Positions 8,801 to 15,791 of a stretch of DNA of 27,607 nucleotides are shown here, piece after piece. The DNA comes from SVTX01 sp964526505 (GTDB taxonomy: Bacteria > Bacillota > Clostridia > Oscillospirales > CAG-272), in the NCBI GenBank assembly GCA_964526505.1, contig CAZGJC010000023.1, forward strand, positions 1-27,607, given 5' to 3'. Both the position numbers and the translations under genes were made by a program. Under the pieces are notes generated by a model. It worked only from the letters and a program-made list of their open reading frames with translations, was not told the DNA's origin and made no database searches. Within the stretch, counting starts at the first letter, position 1. Each line of letters starts with the position of its first letter.

Positions 8801-9891
8801 TTGATAAATCGGACAGAATATATCAACTTATGGAAAACGGTCAAATATCGTTTATCGTCTATACGGGAGCAATCGTTGACTCCACAGTGGAACAAAGTAT
8901 CGCTCTTCACCGTAAAGCGATACAAGAAAACATCGCTATGCTTACGGCAATTGATACCGCAAACGCATTGGCAGACGTTATAGCAAGCCGTTGGGACGAA
9001 TTTAATACCGAACTTGTTGACCTCAATCATATGAGAAGCGAGCGTATGACGCTTAAATTCTCAAAAATGGAAACCTCGGGTAACGACTATATACTCATAG
9101 ATAACCGTGACGGCAGCGTAAACTGTCCCGAATCACTCGCTCTTCAACTTTGTAACAGGCATACGGGTATAGGTGCAGACGGTCTGGTTTTAATAGAACG
9201 TTCGAAACGCTATGATTCGAAAATGCGTATTTTCAACAGTGACGGCAGTGAAGGTAAACTTGCCGCAAACGCTATCCGTTGCGTGGCAAAGTATCTCTAC
9301 GATAACGGAATAGTCGAAGTCACCGACGTAACCATCGATACGTACGGCGGTCCTTGCGACGTTCACTGCATAATCTCCGGCGGAGAGGTCGGCTCTGTTA
9401 CCGTAAACGTCGGCAAATACGAACTTGACGCAGATAAACTTCACGTAAATATCCCGTCGGAGTGCGGAGAAATACTCAATACTCCCGTAAGCGTTGGAGA
9501 AAGCAATTATAACGTATCCTGTATATCAATGGGAAGTTTGCATACCGTTGTTTTCTCCGATAAAATCGAAAATATAGACCTCTCTCGTGTCGGTATGGAA
9601 TTTGAATACTCACCCCTGTTCCCCGACAGAACAAACGTCGAATTTATTCGTGTGATAGACAGACGCACAATAAAAATGAAAGTTTGGGAAAGAGGCGTCG
9701 GTGAAACGCTCTCTTGCGGAACCGGTGCTTGTGCTTCCGCAGTTGTGGCAACAAAACTCGGTCTGTGTGATACCGATTGCGATATCACCGTAAAGACACA
9801 GGGCGGAGACCTTATAGTCAACGTCTCGGAGAATAGCGTAAGTATCACGGGTAACGCATCGCTTTCATTCGAGGGAATGAAAAAGATTTAA
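5836..9891 (+). CDS. carB: Carbamoyl-phosphate synthase large subunit fused to a diaminopimelate epimerase-like domain
   Basis: This is a 1351-residue fusion. Residues 1-1070 form a complete CarB: a carboxyphosphate half (GSGPIVIGQAAEFDYAG near the start; metal-binding EVNPRVSRSSA), a carbamoyl-phosphate half (GSGPIRIGQGIEFDYSS; EVNPRASRTVPY), and a C-terminal MGS-like allosteric domain. After about 12 linker residues comes a full-length DapF domain (about 1071-1351): LKFSKM...GNDY, NSDGSE, WERGVGETLSCGTGACAS. In DapF the first catalytic Cys is Ala1143 (KLAANAIRC instead of the usual MCGNAIRC) and a substrate-contacting Asn is Ser (SMGSLH instead of SMGNPH). The second catalytic Cys (Cys1294) is present. 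DapF epimerises LL- to meso-diaminopimelate for lysine and peptidoglycan; epimerase activity here is doubtful. The SD is AAAGGA before the ATG. No stop codon or strong SD separates the two parts. Confidence 0.95.
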   Translation: MPLNTSIKKVLVIGSGPIVIGQAAEFDYAGAQACRILKSHKINTVLLNSNPATIMTDKAMADEIYLEPLTLDTLKRIIIEEKPDSILAGFGGQTGLTLAMQLYNEGWLQSHNVRLIGTDAEAIIKAEDREMFKETMLKINQPLIPSDIATTLEDSKKIANRIGYPVIIRPAFTLGGFGGGVAYNEEELTEVASNGLEQSPITQILVEKYIYGWKEIEFEVIRDRVGNKIAVCSMENFDPVGIHTGDSIVVAPALTLSPKEYNMLRKAALDIIEELNIEGGCNCQFALDPNSDNYAVIEVNPRVSRSSALASKATGYPIAKVSAQIALGYTLDEIRNEITGKTFACFEPTVDYVVLKMPKWPFDKFAQSERKLGTQMKATGEVMSIAPSFEEALLKAVRGAEINLDTLNAKHTLLGENPREGLKRNDDMRLFRVYEALTCGISVDEINEITKIDKFFLCKLEGLSKFEKEISALNGKKMNDETYIRGKKLGYTDIALARISGATLPTHIRSSYKTVDTCAGEVQAQRPYFYGTHDDPEYDEAKNYLRPEKETVLVLGSGPIRIGQGIEFDYSSVHCVWSLKEMGYDVAIVNNNPETVSTDFDVADRLYFEPLTSEDVYDIIQLEKPVGVVVAFGGQTAIKLTNFLDKMGIPVLGTSADGIDLAEDRARFEALLEECGIKRPSGIGVMTKEEALSAAEKLGYPVLVRPSYVIGGQNMVIANEAQDIETYMDKILSTGIDNPVLVDKYMQGTELEVDVISDGEDVLIPGIMEHIERAGIHSGDSIAVYPPYNLTDYMEQKIIDCSTTLALKLGTKGLVNIQYLIYNNELYVIEVNPRASRTVPYISKVTNVPMVDLASKVMIGKKLSSLGYGTGLYKCPPYYAVKVPVFSFEKLNDVNTQLGPEMKSTGEVLGIGKTLNEAIYKGLVAAGFKVNIKDKANTGVFLSVDDRDYHEIVSIAKKFSDFNMKIYATEGTAKSIARLGVDVEVVENVDKSDRIYQLMENGQISFIVYTGAIVDSTVEQSIALHRKAIQENIAMLTAIDTANALADVIASRWDEFNTELVDLNHMRSERMTLKFSKMETSGNDYILIDNRDGSVNCPESLALQLCNRHTGIGADGLVLIERSKRYDSKMRIFNSDGSEGKLAANAIRCVAKYLYDNGIVEVTDVTIDTYGGPCDVHCIISGGEVGSVTVNVGKYELDADKLHVNIPSECGEILNTPVSVGESNYNVSCISMGSLHTVVFSDKIENIDLSRVGMEFEYSPLFPDRTNVEFIRVIDRRTIKMKVWERGVGETLSCGTGACASAVVATKLGLCDTDCDITVKTQGGDLIVNVSENSVSITGNASLSFEGMKKI

Positions 9892-9907
9892 TTAAAATGA
9901 AAACACG

Positions 9908-9944
9908 CAAAAAAGGTTTGCCGAATTTCGGCAAACCTTTTTTG
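9908..9944. terminator. Bidirectional Rho-independent terminator
   Basis: An 18-bp stem with a one-base centre (arms 9908-9925 and 9927-9944) has GGTTTGCCGAA flanked by A6 on the left and T6 on the right, so U-runs follow on both strands. It serves the convergent carB-dapF and BceB-type genes. Confidence 0.93.
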
Positions 9945-9946
9945 TC

Positions 9947-11980
9947 TTATTTTTTATCCGAACATACTATCCTGTAATATGCGTTCGAAGTTATCTTGTA
10001 AACAATCGCATAAATCACCGCAAACACCGCAAAGCAGATTATATTTACAACAATCATAAAAGCCATATTTTCAAAATTGAACATTTGAAGCATTTTCCAA
10101 GTTATGGGAAACGCAAATCCCAAATGCAGTCCCGCTAAAAGCAGAGGCGAGAAAAACACGGTAATGACCTGTGAATTTATGGATTTCCGTATATCTTTTT
10201 TGGTCATACCGACCTTTTGCATAATTTCAAATCTGTCCCTGTCCTCGTATCCTTCCGAAATTTGCTTGTAATATATTATCAATACCGTTGCGAATATAAA
10301 AATTATGCTAAGCAAAATTCCCACAAAAAACAGACCCGCATAAAGACCGAACATGGTTTTATATTCCTCTTCTTTGCCGATTAGACTGTATCCGTAACTT
10401 CCATCTTCGTTCTTTATGACTATATCGTCTAAATTCGCTCTTATGGTGTATATAAGGTCTATTTGTTCGTTCGACGATAAATCGGTGTTAAATTCACACA
10501 CGTAAAAAGGAGACAGAATATCCGCACCGAAACTGTTTTTGTTGTTTGTTATGGGCGAGAGCAATTTTTCCAAGTCATTGACCACAATCGTCAGTGTAGG
10601 TACAAGTTGAATTTTCGAATAAGTATAATCGAAAATTTCATCGTTGGGTTTTCTTACTTTAAGTTCATCGCAATCCTGTATTTTGAAAGTATCACCGTCA
10701 TATTCCATTCTGAACTCGTAAAGAAGACATTCATCGTCGGCGAGGACTTCACTTTTTTCCATTATCCTGTTGTAATCGTAAAGCGATATTATGTGTAAAT
10801 ATCCTACTCTGTCGTAACTGTATAAATCAAATTCATAAATTGACTCGGTGTCCGTTATTATTCCGTCGTTTGTAATATATCCGGCAATATCCACACCGGC
10901 ATATCTTATCTCGTCTTTTTTCTCCGATACAACCCTGTCTATCCCGTCCGATATGTGCTTTATATTTTCCTGCGTATAATAACTCATATCGGGTATATTG
11001 AATTTCATTGAAATATCATAAGGATACGTGTTCTTTATCGTCTCCTCCGTGCCTGCATATAAACTCGTTGTCGATGACAGCATAACCAAAACCATCGTAA
11101 TGAGAATACAAATCGACGCCAGCCCCGCACCGTTACGCTTCATACGGTAAGACATCGACGAAACAGACACAAAATGATTTTTCCTGTAATAATATCTCTT
11201 GTTCTTTTGAAGTATTTTGCACAGAGCGACAGACCCGGAAACAAATAACATATAAGTTGCGATTATTACCATAACAACCGCTATCATAAACGAGACTATT
11301 GCAACAGTCGGTTGCTCCACCGATAATGCTATCGCATACGCTACCGCCAAAATCAACGCACCGATAATTGCCACAACAAAATTTGCCTTCGGCGGTTTTT
11401 CACCTAATCTGTCGCTTTTTAAAAGTTCCGTAGGGCGACTGCGGAAAACTCTTATAAGCGAATTTATCAAAAGCACCGCAAATATTCCCAAAAACAAAAT
11501 CGTAACCTTGACGGCGGACAAAAAGTCTATTCTCCACTCATATTCTATATCTTCCAGCAAAATATTGCACATAATAAGTTCGGAAAATTTCGAAAACAAA
11601 ATACCGAAGAACAATCCGCCGACAATTGAAAGTATTGCCGAAATCAAATTTTCGGAAATCATTATTCTGCCGATATTGTACTTGTCCATTCCCAAAACGT
11701 TGTAAAGACCGAACTCCCTGTTTCTTCTACGCATAATAAACGTATTGCTGTAAAACATAAAAATCAGAGAAAATACGCCCACAACCACACTGCCGATAGG
11801 CAATAAACTGCGGAGAGTTCCTCCGCCTTTCATATTATCCAAAATATCCGACGACGACAGAAAGAAAATAATATAACTCATCATTACCATAACCGAACCC
11901 GTCAAAACGTACGGGAAATATAACCTTCTGTTTTTGCGTATTCCGTCAAATGCAAGTTTTGTATAAAAGCCTTTGCTCAT
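9947..11980 (-). CDS. BceB/FtsX-type ABC transporter permease (peptide antibiotic resistance)
   Basis: This 677-residue membrane protein has the BceB layout. The N-terminal segment MSKGFYTKLAFDGIRKNRRLYFPY is followed by TM1, then an FtsX-like block with TM pairs up to about residue 305. A large extracytoplasmic domain follows (about 310-545, rich in Tyr, Asp and Ile), and then a C-terminal FtsX block with the EDRDRFEIMQKVGMTKKDIRKSINSQ loop and the last three membrane segments. BceB family members form sensor-and-detoxification complexes with a histidine kinase and protect lipid II-cycle intermediates from bacitracin-like peptides or lantibiotics. The start overlaps the ATPase gene by 4 nt, which implies translational coupling. 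The inducing peptide cannot be predicted. A macrolide or lipoprotein exporter is a less likely alternative. Confidence 0.87.
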   Translation of the reverse strand: MSKGFYTKLAFDGIRKNRRLYFPYVLTGSVMVMMSYIIFFLSSSDILDNMKGGGTLRSLLPIGSVVVGVFSLIFMFYSNTFIMRRRNREFGLYNVLGMDKYNIGRIMISENLISAILSIVGGLFFGILFSKFSELIMCNILLEDIEYEWRIDFLSAVKVTILFLGIFAVLLINSLIRVFRSRPTELLKSDRLGEKPPKANFVVAIIGALILAVAYAIALSVEQPTVAIVSFMIAVVMVIIATYMLFVSGSVALCKILQKNKRYYYRKNHFVSVSSMSYRMKRNGAGLASICILITMVLVMLSSTTSLYAGTEETIKNTYPYDISMKFNIPDMSYYTQENIKHISDGIDRVVSEKKDEIRYAGVDIAGYITNDGIITDTESIYEFDLYSYDRVGYLHIISLYDYNRIMEKSEVLADDECLLYEFRMEYDGDTFKIQDCDELKVRKPNDEIFDYTYSKIQLVPTLTIVVNDLEKLLSPITNNKNSFGADILSPFYVCEFNTDLSSNEQIDLIYTIRANLDDIVIKNEDGSYGYSLIGKEEEYKTMFGLYAGLFFVGILLSIIFIFATVLIIYYKQISEGYEDRDRFEIMQKVGMTKKDIRKSINSQVITVFFSPLLLAGLHLGFAFPITWKMLQMFNFENMAFMIVVNIICFAVFAVIYAIVYKITSNAYYRIVCSDKK

Positions 11981-12741
11981 TTACGCTCACCACCCGTCGC
12001 AAGTACCGTAAGCGTGTCGGAAATATTTTGATACATCTGCTCGTTTGTGCAGTTGCCTTTGTATATCTGGTGGTAAACTTCTCCGTCCTTTATAAATAAC
12101 ACTCGTCCCGCATGACTTGCCGCTTTTACCGAATGAGTAACCATAATTATGGTTTGACCGTCCGAATTTATGTCCGAAAACAAATTAAGCAGTTCGTCGG
12201 TTGCCATTGTATCCAACGCTCCCGTAGGCTCATCCGCAAGAATAAGTTTCGGATTTGTAACCAACGCCCTTGCAACCGCAACTCTCTGCTTTTGACCTCC
12301 CGATATTTCATACGGAAATTTTTTTAAAATTCCGGATATTCCGAGCCTGTCGGATATCGAAGATAACCTATCGCTCATCTCTTTGTAAGACTTCCCTGCA
12401 AGCACAAGCGGAAGAAATATATTGTCCTCTACACTGAACGTGTCAAGTAAATTAAATTCCTGAAATACAAATCCGAGTTTTTCACGCCTGTAAAGTGCGG
12501 CGTGCGACTCGTCTATTGCGGAAGTGTCCTCACCGTCGATAATAACCTGACCGGATGTCGGCTTGTCGAGTGACGCCAAAATATTGAGGAGCGTTGTTTT
12601 ACCCGAACCCGATTCACCCATAATAGCGACGTATTCACCGCTTTCAACACTGAAATTTACGTTTTTAAGTGCCTCGACTTTGTTTGCACCGAACCGTGTC
12701 GTGTAAACTTTCTGCACTCCGCATACCTTTAAAATACTCAT
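11977..12741 (-). CDS. BceA-type ABC transporter ATPase
   Basis: This is a 254-residue MacB/LolD-like ATPase with Walker A GESGSGKTT (42-50), Q-loop FVFQEFNLLD, signature ISGGQKQR (146-153), Walker B LILADE (167-172) and H-loop VTHS. It energises the adjacent permease. The start is placed at the second in-frame ATG (12741) because AAGGAGG lies 9 nt upstream. An ATG at 12771 would overlap the promoter -10 region and has no SD. The last 4 nt overlap the permease gene. The context, with the two-component system directly upstream, supports a Bce-type role. Confidence 0.92.
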   Translation of the reverse strand: MSILKVCGVQKVYTTRFGANKVEALKNVNFSVESGEYVAIMGESGSGKTTLLNILASLDKPTSGQVIIDGEDTSAIDESHAALYRREKLGFVFQEFNLLDTFSVEDNIFLPLVLAGKSYKEMSDRLSSISDRLGISGILKKFPYEISGGQKQRVAVARALVTNPKLILADEPTGALDTMATDELLNLFSDINSDGQTIIMVTHSVKAASHAGRVLFIKDGEVYHQIYKGNCTNEQMYQNISDTLTVLATGGERK

Positions 12742-12772
12742 AACAAAAATCCTCCTTGCGATTTCTGTCATT

Positions 12773-12802
12773 ATTATATCAAAAGGGAAAATTGACTTGC
12801 AA
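12773..12802 (-). promoter_or_regulatory. Promoter of the BceAB-type operon
   Basis: On the minus strand the -10 TATAAT (12773-12778) and a suboptimal -35 TTGCAA (12797-12802) are 18 nt apart. A weak -35 is typical of an activator-dependent promoter, which fits control by the neighbouring response regulator. Confidence 0.65.
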
Positions 12803-12830
12803 TCGAATTTGCTTACAATTCTCCCCTTTA

Positions 12831-12850
12831 TTCTTACGTTTACGTAAGAA
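12831..12850. promoter_or_regulatory. Inverted repeat, candidate response-regulator operator
   Basis: A perfect 9-bp inverted repeat (TTCTTACGT, 2 nt, ACGTAAGAA) is centred about 75 nt upstream of the predicted start of the BceAB-type transcript, just after the kinase stop codon. It can be read as TTACG-N4-CGTAA, close to the TnACA-N4-TGTAA pattern of BceR-like operators. No T-run follows on the minus strand, so it is unlikely to be a terminator. Confidence 0.55.
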
Positions 12851-12851
12851 A

Positions 12852-13856
12852 TTATTCAATTTCAAGTTTTTGCCGTAATAAACCTATGCACACCGTAGTT
12901 CCCAAGCCTATCTCCGACTTTATATTTATCGTGTGACCGAGAGCGTCGCAAACGGATTTGCAAAGATAAAGCCCTATTCCGCTTGCTTTTTTGTCACTTC
13001 TTCCGTTAAATCCCGTAAATCCGTTTTCAAAAATTCTCGGCAGATCCCGACTATCAATGCCTATTCCCGTGTCAACTATCTTTAATTGCATATCGGTGTC
13101 AAGATAAATACTCACGCTACCGCTCTTCGTGTATTTCAGCGAATTTGAAATCACCTGTTCGATTACAAACAATAACCACTTTTCGTCTGTTATGACTTTT
13201 GAATTGCACGGAGTGTAATCAATACTTATTTGTCTGATTATAAATTCCCCCGCAAAATTCCTTATTGCCTGCTTTATAATATCGTCAAGATCATATTCAC
13301 GAAAAACAAAATCCGAACCGTCGGAATTTAATCGTAAAAACGTAAGAACCATCTCAACGTATTGCTCTATTCTGTGCAAGTCCGCAAGCAGGAGACGTGC
13401 CTGATTTGAATCATCACCTTGAAGCCTTAATTTCATTGAAGATATCGGCGTTTTTATCTGGTGAACCCAAAGAGTGTAGTACCCTATCATATCCGAATAT
13501 TTTCCATCGCAAATTGTCTGATACGTTCTGTGTTCGTCCGAGATAAGCCTGACTATCTCCTTATAATCGTCGCATAATCCGTCACCGCACTCGGACATAT
13601 CAATATCCGCAATATCGTTTATCTCTTTTATCCGTGTCAGTTTTTTATGTATTTTCAATTCACGTAAAAAATCACAAATCAAATATATAATTCCGAATAC
13701 CAAACAGACAACGCTCGGATATATTACAGCCTGCCACGGTAGTTTGTAAAGACAAAAAGCCACAATAAATACCGTAAAAAACAGAGCAAGCAACAAAATC
13801 ACACACAATTTGCTTTTTAAATATCTGAAAAAATACAAATCTCCGTCGCCTCTCAA
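12852..13856 (-). CDS. BceS-like intramembrane-sensing histidine kinase
   Basis: The 334-residue protein has two closely spaced membrane helices (about 18-38 and 43-62) with almost no extracellular loop. This is the hallmark of BceS-like kinases that sense through their ABC permease. The dimerisation box WVHQIKTPISSMKL carries the phosphorylatable His132. An HATPase domain follows, with the N box (ISNSLKYT), DTGIGID and a G2 segment ASGIGLYLC. The start drawn is TTG at 13856, overlapping the response-regulator stop as TTGA. An alternative TTG at 13838 has GAGAGG about 10 nt upstream and gives the usual short cytoplasmic N-terminus (LYFFRYLKSK). It is the partner of the regulator just upstream. 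Confidence 0.9.
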   Translation of the reverse strand: MRGDGDLYFFRYLKSKLCVILLLALFFTVFIVAFCLYKLPWQAVIYPSVVCLVFGIIYLICDFLRELKIHKKLTRIKEINDIADIDMSECGDGLCDDYKEIVRLISDEHRTYQTICDGKYSDMIGYYTLWVHQIKTPISSMKLRLQGDDSNQARLLLADLHRIEQYVEMVLTFLRLNSDGSDFVFREYDLDDIIKQAIRNFAGEFIIRQISIDYTPCNSKVITDEKWLLFVIEQVISNSLKYTKSGSVSIYLDTDMQLKIVDTGIGIDSRDLPRIFENGFTGFNGRSDKKASGIGLYLCKSVCDALGHTINIKSEIGLGTTVCIGLLRQKLEIE

Positions 13857-14527
13857 TCTTCAATTATGTATCCTTGACCGAATTTGGTTTTTATAAAATC
13901 GCAAACACCTGCGTCCTCTAATCTGTGACGGAGCCTGTTTACGTTGACCGATAAAGTATTATCATCAATAAAACTGTCGGTCTGCCATAACTTTTCAATC
14001 AAATTTTCTCTGCTTACCACACGTCCTCTGTTTGTCATTAAAACGTATAAAATGCGGTATTCGTTTTTTGACAACAATATTTTCTCTCCGTTGAAAATCA
14101 CACTGCCGTCATCTGTGTTGAGAATTACTCCACGATGTTCGATAATCGAAATTTGCGACGAAAAATCATACGTTCTCCTAAGTAACGCACCTATTTTCGC
14201 CATGAGCAAATTTCCGTCGAAAGGCTTCGGTATGAAATCATCCGCTCCCATATTCATAGCCATAATCATATTCATATTGTCGGAAGCCGAGGACAGAAAC
14301 ACAATGGGAACTTTCGAAAATTTTCTTATTTCACCGCAAATATAATAACCGTTGTAAAAAGGCAGAGATATGTCAAGCAGTACTATGTGTGGGTCAAATT
14401 TTGCAAATTCAGCCGTCACGTTGAAAAAATCTTCAACGCAATGAACGCAAAATCCCCAAGACTCAGCCAAACTCTTAACCGACTCCGCAATTCCCGGGTC
14501 ATCCTCAACCACAAAAAGTTTGTACAT
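13853..14527 (-). CDS. OmpR/PhoB-family response regulator (BceR-like)
   Basis: The 224-residue protein has a receiver domain with acidic pocket ED9-D10, phospho-acceptor Asp52 in LLDISLP, Ser/Thr switch region FLSSAS (78-82) and Lys101 in PKPF. A winged-helix DNA-binding domain follows (LSKNEYRILYVLMTNRGRVVSRENLIEKLW and NVNRLRHRLED). The start has AAAGGAG about 5 nt upstream. It probably activates the ABC transporter promoter at 12773-12802. The gene order regulator-kinase-ATPase-permease is the classic Bce arrangement. The gene starts just after the terminator of the preceding operon; no strong promoter was identified. Confidence 0.92.
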   Translation of the reverse strand: MYKLFVVEDDPGIAESVKSLAESWGFCVHCVEDFFNVTAEFAKFDPHIVLLDISLPFYNGYYICGEIRKFSKVPIVFLSSASDNMNMIMAMNMGADDFIPKPFDGNLLMAKIGALLRRTYDFSSQISIIEHRGVILNTDDGSVIFNGEKILLSKNEYRILYVLMTNRGRVVSRENLIEKLWQTDSFIDDNTLSVNVNRLRHRLEDAGVCDFIKTKFGQGYIIED

Positions 14528-14554
14528 AAATTCTCCTTTTTCAGCATATACCTA

Positions 14555-14603
14555 AAATAAAAACCCAAACGCCGACTCAAATATATATTCGAGCCGGCGT
14601 TTA
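14555..14603 (-). terminator. Terminator of the gyrA-containing operon
   Basis: On the minus strand, AAACGCCGGCTC and its near-complement GAGTCGGCGTTT (about 14567-14603) form a hairpin extended by AT pairs, followed by GGGTTTTTATTTT. It separates the 173-residue membrane protein from the response regulator. Confidence 0.85.
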
Positions 14604-14606
14604 ATT

Positions 14607-15128
14607 TTATCGGTTAAGAATATCGTAAAGTTCCTCGTCAAAAGTCAAATATACCACCGTATCGTCATTTATGAGTATGCGAAGCCTGTGCCACGGTGCA
14701 AACTGTGCGTCGTAAGTGTAACGTTTTTTGTTTGCGTCGGACTTTTTGTATGAAGATTTGTTTTTTGGGGTTATCTCAACAGCCTCTTTAACTTCGTCAA
14801 GTCCCACACGACAAACGGTGATGTCCCTCCAACCTTTTCTCTCGTATATAAGAAAATCGTAAAGAGTTTTTTCTCCGCATTCGTCTAACTCCCGTTGAGT
14901 TACGACTCTTTCGGTTTTCGCTATTTCGTACGTGTAATCTTTGAGCGTTCGCCGTGACAGAATGAATATCGCCGCCACAACGCAAATAACGCCCAAAAAC
15001 TGTGCAAGTCCCGGCAGTGGCAAAATTTCCGCACCGCCCATAAAAATCATAAAAATACCGACGCCGAGCAAAACCGTGACAAATACGGTTGCGGCAAATT
15101 TTTTCGTTTTGGGAATTTTTTTATACAT
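14607..15128 (-). CDS. Membrane protein of unknown function
   Basis: I do not recognise a family. The 173-residue protein has a short basic N-terminus (MYKKIPKTKKF), two membrane helices (about 11-31 and 37-56) separated by a short GGAEILPLPG turn, and then a soluble, probably cytoplasmic part. The soluble part has mixed charge and alternating hydrophobic residues (YDFLIYERKGWRDITVCRVGLDEVKEAVEI; RLRILINDDTVVYLTFDEELYDIL). The two-helix hairpin plus beta-rich tail resembles membrane-anchored PH-like (bPH) proteins, but no diagnostic motif is visible. The ATG has GAGGG 6 nt upstream. It is the last gene of the gyrA transcript, 21 nt after the 212-residue gene. Confidence 0.7.
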   Translation of the reverse strand: MYKKIPKTKKFAATVFVTVLLGVGIFMIFMGGAEILPLPGLAQFLGVICVVAAIFILSRRTLKDYTYEIAKTERVVTQRELDECGEKTLYDFLIYERKGWRDITVCRVGLDEVKEAVEITPKNKSSYKKSDANKKRYTYDAQFAPWHRLRILINDDTVVYLTFDEELYDILNR

Positions 15129-15149
15129 ATCAAGCCCTCAAAGTAAAAA

Positions 15150-15788
15150 TCAATACGTCGGAGAATCCAAATACCAATTGCCATCCTCGTATATAAAGGA
15201 TAACTTCTCGGTTTGAATATTCTCGGGCGTGTCAATAAGATAAGACTCTATCTCCACGTTCACGTATTCCCCTCTTGAAGGTCTTACTATTTTCATTGTG
15301 TCGTAAAGATAAATTCTTTCCCTGTTTATAAGAACGTCTCGTGACGTGCTTTGATATAGCCAGTTGTCAATTTCCGTGTATTCGATAAGCGTTACTCCGT
15401 CGGATAAAATACCCTCAAAGCAACTCTCGAACAGACCGTTGCAAAACGCCGACGAATAAATTTTTTGTGCCTCTGTTTTCATATCGTCTATTATAAGATA
15501 CGGAGACACTTCCATAACTTTCTCGTATCCTCTGTTCTGCTCACCTATGTATACGTGCTTTTGTTCGGCAAGGGAACTTTCCCTTACGTATACGGGAAGT
15601 CCCTCTCCGAAAAATATCTCGTTTACCTGCTTTGACCCCTCAATAAGATAAATAAATCTGTCTCTTACGGTTTCAATGTCGGGAGCGTTGTTTGCGTTGC
15701 AATAAGCAAATATTCCGACGCACGAAGCAATAACGCAAACCAAAACGATAATCGAAATGAGTTTTATATGCCTTTTTATAAAATTCAT
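15150..15788 (-). CDS. Secreted or membrane-anchored protein of unknown function
   Basis: I do not recognise a family. The 212-residue protein has an N-terminal hydrophobic segment (about 9-29) after KRHIK. IASC at residues 20-23 resembles a lipobox, but it sits inside the hydrophobic stretch, so a signal anchor is equally possible. The rest is hydrophilic and probably extracytoplasmic, with alternating beta-like segments and a closing LSFIYEDGNWYLDSPTY. That ending resembles proteins that carry small DUF-type domains finishing in W-Y-L/I-D. The ATG lies 3 nt after the gyrA stop and its GAGGAA SD-like sequence is inside gyrA, so the two are probably translationally coupled. Confidence 0.7.
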   Translation of the reverse strand: MNFIKRHIKLISIIVLVCVIASCVGIFAYCNANNAPDIETVRDRFIYLIEGSKQVNEIFFGEGLPVYVRESSLAEQKHVYIGEQNRGYEKVMEVSPYLIIDDMKTEAQKIYSSAFCNGLFESCFEGILSDGVTLIEYTEIDNWLYQSTSRDVLINRERIYLYDTMKIVRPSRGEYVNVEIESYLIDTPENIQTEKLSFIYEDGNWYLDSPTY

Positions 15789-15791
15789 ATA

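Noticed and set aside
9046..9891. Separate dapF gene starting at the ATG at 9046
   Set aside because: There is no stop codon between carB and the DapF part and only a poor SD-like sequence before this ATG, so a fusion is the simpler reading. Internal initiation is not excluded.
12742..12771. BceA-type ATPase starting at the ATG at 12771
   Set aside because: That ATG overlaps the promoter -10 region and has no SD, while 12741 has AAGGAGG at proper spacing.
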